Positions 13,493 to 17,422 of a stretch of 17,422 nucleotides of DNA are shown in pieces. This DNA is from JBGSKV01 sp041740975. GTDB taxonomy: Bacteria; Bdellovibrionota_B; Oligoflexia; Oligoflexales; JALZUQ01. Every line of letters begins with the position of its first letter. Positions within the stretch are counted from its first letter, which is position 1. A program made the translations under genes and the position numbers. The stretch is taken from positions 1 through 17,422 of the forward strand of contig JBGSKV010000104.1 in assembly GCA_041740975.1 (NCBI GenBank). Direction: 5' to 3'. Under the pieces are notes generated by a model, which worked only from the letters and a program-made list of their open reading frames with translations, searched no databases and was not told where the DNA came from.

Positions 13493-14422
13493 ATGAAATA
13501 CTTTGTACTTATTTTTCTTAGCTTCACATTACAGTGTCACCGGGCTGGTTTAGAAAACATTCAAGAAGAAGTTCGTCGGGACAACGAACAACTTGGCCCA
13601 GCTCCTGATTATTACAGTGAATTAAATCTCAAAAGCTCGCCGCCAACTGCCGACGTTGAAGTTAGAAATGCGGGAAAGATTGTGCATACGGTAGCCGTTG
13701 ATACACCGGTGCGAATTCAACCGACTATTCTTACTGTTGATCCCGACGACCTTAATAAGCCCGATACGTGTCCGGTGAATCCAGGCATTGTCCGAGAAAT
13801 TTATGATATTCAGCTCGTTTACACAAACTACAAAGTCAGTTTGCCCAAACAATCCATCAATCGATACGACTGCGAAACGATGGGACTTCCTTATCGATTC
13901 AATAAGGCAGGCGTTTACATTATAACTTTGACTGTGGTCAGTAACGAAAACGAAGAGGCCAAGGCTGTTACCAGTTTGACGGTAACAGACGATAAGCAGC
14001 CGGTGTCGCATGGCTTCGATATCAGCGCTATTCCACTTGTGGTTCGCGAAGGCGAAACGGTCGAGTTCACGTCTCTTGGCTGTCCCGAAAAAACAGGTCA
14101 AGTTGACTGGACATTCGGCGACGGCAATACTGCGCAAGGAACCAACGTCGCACACAACTATTCGAAAGCTGGTGGATATTACGTCGCTGCCACCTGCAAA
14201 ATCGCAAACTTCGGAACTCTACAGTCTAGTTTAACGCTCGTTGTTGTTCCTGTTTCAGGCGACGTCGTTCCTGGATATGCGCCCCCGGTTCCCGTGACGA
14301 CACCTTGCCAAGGCTACGTGCCGGCTTCGCCTTGCTCATGCCAGCATTTGGGCAATCCCTGCCAAACTAGCTGTATTAATAGGTGTAATACTCGGTGCTC
14401 AAGCCGTCGATCGTGTTACTAA
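13493..14422 (+). CDS. PKD-domain lipoprotein with a cysteine-rich tail
   Basis: A 309-aa exported lipoprotein candidate. The signal peptide ends in a lipobox-like FTLQC (Cys15), with an unusual Gln before the Cys. A first beta-sandwich region (about 50-165) has PKD-like features, and a clearer PKD domain lies at about 175-253 (VDWTFGDG, AHNYSKAGGYYVAATC). The C-terminal tail (about 255-309) is Pro-rich, then carries eight Cys (272, 281, 283, 290, 294, 298, 302, 308). I prefer ATG 13493, since AGGGA sits at proper spacing; ATG 13484 lies too close to it. Its 12-nt distance from the OmpA-like gene implies co-expression and perhaps a shared envelope complex. The function is unknown. Confidence 0.75.
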   Translation: MKYFVLIFLSFTLQCHRAGLENIQEEVRRDNEQLGPAPDYYSELNLKSSPPTADVEVRNAGKIVHTVAVDTPVRIQPTILTVDPDDLNKPDTCPVNPGIVREIYDIQLVYTNYKVSLPKQSINRYDCETMGLPYRFNKAGVYIITLTVVSNENEEAKAVTSLTVTDDKQPVSHGFDISAIPLVVREGETVEFTSLGCPEKTGQVDWTFGDGNTAQGTNVAHNYSKAGGYYVAATCKIANFGTLQSSLTLVVVPVSGDVVPGYAPPVPVTTPCQGYVPASPCSCQHLGNPCQTSCINRCNTRCSSRRSCY

Positions 14423-14440
14423 ACCCCTGATAATCCTCGG

Positions 14441-14470
14441 TTGATTTAAACTGCCCTCAAATGATACAAG
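14441..14470 (+). promoter_or_regulatory. Weak promoter candidate for the rlmL-like gene
   Basis: TTGATT (14441-14446) and TACAAG (14465-14470) are 18 nt apart in the 102-nt gap before the rlmL-like gene. Both boxes match consensus at about four of six positions. No terminator is visible after the PKD lipoprotein gene, so read-through is also possible. Confidence 0.3.
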
Positions 14471-14524
14471 CTGTGGCGAGCGACCCCGTCATACCCCGCT
14501 CAGCTTTACATTGAGGTCATTACA

Positions 14525-15667
14525 TTGCAGCCGTTACCCATACAAGCTATTGCAACTTGTCCGCAGAGTCTTCGGGATTTAGTCCAATACGAACTTCGTC
14601 AGATTGGCATCACCGACGCTAAGCAGGGCTTCCGTTGCGTCCATTTTAATACAGACAAACAAAACTTTTACGCCGCCCATCTTAAGTTGAGAAGTGCCAG
14701 TCGGATTTTTCGCGTGATTAAGGTTGTCCCCGCTCAGCAGCTCAAATTTATGTACGAAAAAGCTCGCCGCGTGAATTGGTCGAACTACTTTAATGTCGAT
14801 CAGTCTTATATAATCAATGGCATCGCCGCGGATCGTGAGCACAATGAATTTACAGGCAATGAGATCAGCAAAAATATTCGCCTAGCGATAGAAGATTCTT
14901 TTCAGCATCACCAACGCAAAATTCCGAAAGTTGATTTGGACGAACCTGATGTTACGATTTTTGCGCATGTAAGCGAAGGTCGTTGCACAATCGGCTTTGA
15001 TACCAGCGGCAAAGCCTTACATAAACGTGGCTATCGTCTGTCTGGCCACCCTGCGCCTTTGAAGGAAACCTTAGCCGCAGCTATCGTCATGATGATGGGC
15101 TACAAAGGCCAAACCGTCTTTTATGATCCCATGTGCGGTAGCGGCACGTTACCAATCGAAGCCGCTTACATTGCCTTGAAAAAAGCTCCTTTGATTCACC
15201 GAAAAAAACTCGAGTTCGATTTTGAGAAACTTGCGGACTTTGATAAAGATCTTTGGCGAGTCACGCAAGAAAACACTCGCAACGAACGAATCGCAGCGCC
15301 AGCGTATCCGATTTTTGCTTCCGACATCCGCGGCGAATACGTCAATATGGCAAGAGAGAACGCCCTCCGTGCCCGCGTCGAAAAAGACATCGACTTTTCT
15401 TATCAAGATTTTTTGACGAGTGTTCCGCCTGCATCGGGCGGTATGATTTGCATGAACTTGCCGTACGGCGAACGCCTCGAAGTTGATGACCTAAGAATTT
15501 TTTATCAAGAGATCGGTGATAAGCTTGCCTTAGATTTTAAAGGCTGGCGCGCGGGGCTTTTTACCAATGAAGACGCACCGTACAAAGATATTGGTTTGGA
15601 TCCTAAGAAAAGCTTTCCGCTTTTAAATGGCAGTATAAAAACTCGCCTTCTTGTCATAGACCTTTAA
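14525..15667 (+). CDS. THUMP-domain RNA methyltransferase, RlmL N-terminal type
   Basis: A 380-aa SAM-dependent RNA methyltransferase of the UPF0020 family. E. coli RlmL makes m2G2445 in 23S rRNA with its N-terminal half, and short homologues of this length occur in Gram-positives and many others. An N-terminal ferredoxin-like and THUMP region (about 5-160) precedes the catalytic domain. The SAM motif is DPMCGSGTLPIEAA (201-214) and the catalytic motif is NLPYGERL (311-318). The start is TTG at 14525, preceded by GAGG at 8-nt spacing (14513-14516), with no in-frame ATG nearby. A REP-like element follows. The family is secure; the exact target guanosine is an inference. Confidence 0.9.
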   Translation: MQPLPIQAIATCPQSLRDLVQYELRQIGITDAKQGFRCVHFNTDKQNFYAAHLKLRSASRIFRVIKVVPAQQLKFMYEKARRVNWSNYFNVDQSYIINGIAADREHNEFTGNEISKNIRLAIEDSFQHHQRKIPKVDLDEPDVTIFAHVSEGRCTIGFDTSGKALHKRGYRLSGHPAPLKETLAAAIVMMMGYKGQTVFYDPMCGSGTLPIEAAYIALKKAPLIHRKKLEFDFEKLADFDKDLWRVTQENTRNERIAAPAYPIFASDIRGEYVNMARENALRARVEKDIDFSYQDFLTSVPPASGGMICMNLPYGERLEVDDLRIFYQEIGDKLALDFKGWRAGLFTNEDAPYKDIGLDPKKSFPLLNGSIKTRLLVIDL

Positions 15668-15687
15668 GGTAAATAAGTTCAAATTAT

Positions 15688-15748
15688 CGTCATCCTGACC
15701 CAGAGCCCACAAGAGTGAAACTCGCCAAGGCGAAGGGGAAGGATCTCG
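15688..15748. repeat. REP-like composite palindromic element
   Basis: The outer arms CGTCATCCTGACCC (15688-15701) and GGGGAAGGATCTCG (15735-15748) form an imperfect stem. Inside are two small hairpins: GAGT/ACTC (15713-15723) and TCGCC/GGCGA (15722-15733). The end sequences resemble a repeat family seen in intergenic regions of many bacteria. It sits between the rlmL-like gene and the DUF2846 lipoprotein gene. Confidence 0.55.
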
Positions 15749-15802
15749 CTATTTGTAGTCTATCTCTGGTAAAATAAGCAGGACAGCAAAAGAGGATTCG
15801 CC

Positions 15803-16321
15803 ATGCGCATATTCATTTCTTTGATAGTTTTTATCTTCGCCACTTCTTGCATCCATATGGCCAAGGGTCCCCAGTTTACGGATGTGCCAAACTCACCGGA
15901 AGATTCTATTCTTTATGTGTATCGACCGAGCCTTCGCAAAAATTCGAGCAGCACTCCTTCGGTGACTGTAAATGGCGAAAGACGATTTGACTTAACTAAT
16001 GCGGGATATCGCCAGTTTTCATTGAAGCCGGGAAAATATCAAGTTGTTGTCCGCCCGTCCGACGATGCTCCGGCTGCAAAAGCTGAGTTCACCGCCATAG
16101 CAGGGAAGAAATATTATTTGAAATACGATATCGATGGAAATCAGAATCCATATGCTGACGGACTTGGCGTCGCATTTGGAACAGCAATGGGCGCGGCGGT
16201 TTCTGCACAAACACCTGCCGTTAATTCGAATGAAATTTCTCACCTTTATTTTGTAAATCCTGATACCGCAGCGGTAGAAATCAAGGAAACTCGCCTGGTA
16301 GACTTTACGAATGCGATGTAA
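15803..16321 (+). CDS. DUF2846-type lipoprotein
   Basis: A 172-aa lipoprotein with a signal peptide ending in the lipobox FATSC (Cys16). The mature part resembles DUF2846, a family of small envelope proteins with a carboxypeptidase-regulatory-like beta sandwich. Matching features are ILYVYRPS near the start, a VNG turn, and LKPGKYQVVVRP. A Gly/Ala-rich stretch follows (GVAFGTAMGAAVSA, about 121-134). AGAGGA lies 7 nt before the ATG. It is separated from its neighbours by non-coding gaps of about 130 nt and is probably transcribed alone. The function of the family is not known. Confidence 0.75.
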   Translation: MRIFISLIVFIFATSCIHMAKGPQFTDVPNSPEDSILYVYRPSLRKNSSSTPSVTVNGERRFDLTNAGYRQFSLKPGKYQVVVRPSDDAPAAKAEFTAIAGKKYYLKYDIDGNQNPYADGLGVAFGTAMGAAVSAQTPAVNSNEISHLYFVNPDTAAVEIKETRLVDFTNAM

Positions 16322-16452
16322 CGAGTTTAGGCCTCGCTCACGCCTATAACTATCCCGTTTTCACTTGTGGTGTTAGACGTTTACGAAAAATGATTCACTC
16401 GGCAAGGGTTGGTACCGATAAAGGATGACTTCAACTTTTCGAGGATGCCAAA

Positions 16453-17286
16453 ATGAATCCAATTGTATTCAGTCTATCCCTAATAGCAACGCTGACGTTG
16501 AGCTGTAAAAGTCCCGAGAGCTCTTACGAACAAAAAGTTGCTGCGGCTGATTCTTCCATTAAAAAAATTCAGGCCAGCGCCATCGCGAGCGGCTATTTAT
16601 CGATAAAAGGCACATCCATCAACTACTGTGCGCATTTCTTGCCAGATCAAACCTGCAAAGTCGTCAGACAATTTAGCACTTCTGGAAAAGTTGAGTCCGT
16701 TGGCAATGGACCATGTAACTTAGACACCATCGGCGGCAGCAACGACTATTTGGAATTGAATCTCAACGGGAAGATGATTGCCAATGTAAAAACATCGGCA
16801 CCGTACTCCGGTAGCGATGTCTTATTTCAAGGCCAGTCAGAGATGTGGTCCTTTTCCAGTGTAAGCTGCCTGAGTGGAATGCTTGGTGAAACAAGTTACG
16901 CAGGAATTGATCCCCCTAATAACACTTCTGCTAACAACACACCGATAAACAACACATCTACGGACAATAGTTTCAGTATCAATGTCACGAGTCACACGAA
17001 CTATGGCTCTATCAACAAAGTCGGAATCAACTGGACATTGAATGCTTCCAGGTCGATGAAATGCAGAATTGACGGTACGGTCAGAGCGCAAGTTCAGAAG
17101 TCCAGCAGCTCACCGATCGAGACTAAAACGATCAAATATGAAAGTGCCACGGATGTCACACCTGGTCGTTCGAGATATACCTCTATAGAGTTTATAAATA
17201 ATTTTAAGACTTTGAAGCTCTACAGCGCCGACCTAGATTTTATTTGTGACGGCATCTCCAAAAGTAAATTCATAAGTTTACTATAG
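16453..17286 (+). CDS. Two-domain lipoprotein of unknown function
   Basis: A 277-aa protein with a short signal peptide and lipobox LTLSC (Cys18), so it is probably anchored in a membrane on the periplasmic side. A first region (about 20-150) has four cysteines (59, 68, 88, 139), likely disulfide-bonded. An Asn/Thr linker (about 153-173) of 15-nt DNA repeats connects to a second beta-rich region (about 174-277) with two cysteines. GAGGA stands 7 nt before the ATG. I do not recognise either domain. A GC-rich palindrome follows the stop codon. Confidence 0.7.
   Translation: MNPIVFSLSLIATLTLSCKSPESSYEQKVAAADSSIKKIQASAIASGYLSIKGTSINYCAHFLPDQTCKVVRQFSTSGKVESVGNGPCNLDTIGGSNDYLELNLNGKMIANVKTSAPYSGSDVLFQGQSEMWSFSSVSCLSGMLGETSYAGIDPPNNTSANNTPINNTSTDNSFSINVTSHTNYGSINKVGINWTLNASRSMKCRIDGTVRAQVQKSSSSPIETKTIKYESATDVTPGRSRYTSIEFINNFKTLKLYSADLDFICDGISKSKFISLL
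16918..16962 (+). repeat. 15-bp tandem repeat in the linker
   Basis: Three 15-nt units encode NNTSA, NNTPI and NNTST, followed by a partial unit (DNS). They form the Asn/Thr linker between the two domains of the lipoprotein. The number of units may vary between strains by slippage. Confidence 0.7.
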
Positions 17287-17294
17287 TTTAATGA

Positions 17295-17313
17295 ACGGCC
17301 GCTCCGCGGCCGT
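17295..17313. terminator. Strong hairpin after the last lipoprotein gene
   Basis: A perfect 8-bp GC-rich stem (ACGGCCGC / GCGGCCGT) with a 3-nt loop lies 8 nt past the stop codon. It has no T tract on the plus strand, so it is a weak terminator candidate or a transcript-end stabiliser. No gene can be supported in 17314-17422. Confidence 0.45.
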
Positions 17314-17422
17314 AACGTTATCCAGCTCCGCCTATCACACTCACAGTTTACATTTCTATGTTTGATTGGTCCGGTTCTCCCGGCTTAAATTTGTCTGGGC
17401 GGTGTCGGCTGATGCAGCCTCA

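Noticed and set aside
17356..17421. End of a minus-strand gene running in from the right edge
   Set aside because: Two minus frames stay open to the edge for only about 20 codons, so neither can be told from chance.
1..17422. CRISPR arrays, toxin-antitoxin pairs or defence genes
   Set aside because: No repeat-spacer pattern and no matching gene families were seen on either strand.

Overview
The window is a stretch of bacterial chromosome, dense in genes and of moderate GC content. It carries the translation and secretion cluster tRNA-Tyr, tRNA-Gly, tRNA-Thr, tuf, tRNA-Trp, secE, nusG. Beside that lie an NtrY/NtrX-like two-component operon with a DUF4388 protein, and a right half rich in lipoproteins, with an OmpA-type outer-membrane protein. 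The cell is a diderm (Gram-negative). The mix of core genes, the NtrYX/DUF4388 neighbourhood and the many lipoproteins would fit Bdellovibrionota or a related deltaproteobacterial-type lineage. This placement is an inference from gene content; no 16S sequence is present.

Layout. 1-3023 (minus): tRNA-Tyr(GTA), tRNA-Gly(TCC), tRNA-Thr(GGT), tuf, tRNA-Trp(CCA), secE, nusG, ending in a strong intrinsic terminator at 69-95. 3092-8829 (minus): an apparent operon of ntrY-like kinase, ntrX-like regulator, DUF4388 protein and rlmB, reading toward the tRNA cluster with gaps of only 12-25 nt between genes. 8962-10673 (plus): a tyrosine-recombinase-fold protein that has lost its catalytic residues, then tadA (overlapping) and a SUI1/YciH-like factor. 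10692-11891 (minus): a lone PAS-methyltransferase fusion. 12173-14422 (plus): an OmpA-family outer-membrane protein coupled to a PKD-domain lipoprotein with a cysteine-rich tail. 14525-17286 (plus): an RlmL-like rRNA methyltransferase with a TTG start, a DUF2846 lipoprotein and a two-domain lipoprotein of unknown function.

Many of the genes serve translation: four tRNAs, EF-Tu, the A34 tRNA deaminase TadA, the SUI1 factor and two rRNA methyltransferases. NusG and SecE couple transcription and protein export to them. The NtrY/NtrX pair is a membrane sensor and response regulator; the DUF4388 protein in the same operon is a candidate extra signalling component.

No complete new defence or mobile system was found. 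There are no CRISPR arrays, insertion sequences or toxin-antitoxin pairs. The most unusual items are the catalytically dead recombinase-like protein beside tadA, the PAS-methyltransferase fusion with an eroded SAM motif, the GAFTNA variant in the NtrX-like regulator, the Cys-rich tail on the OmpA-linked lipoprotein, and a pair of REP-like intergenic elements sharing a 9-mer.
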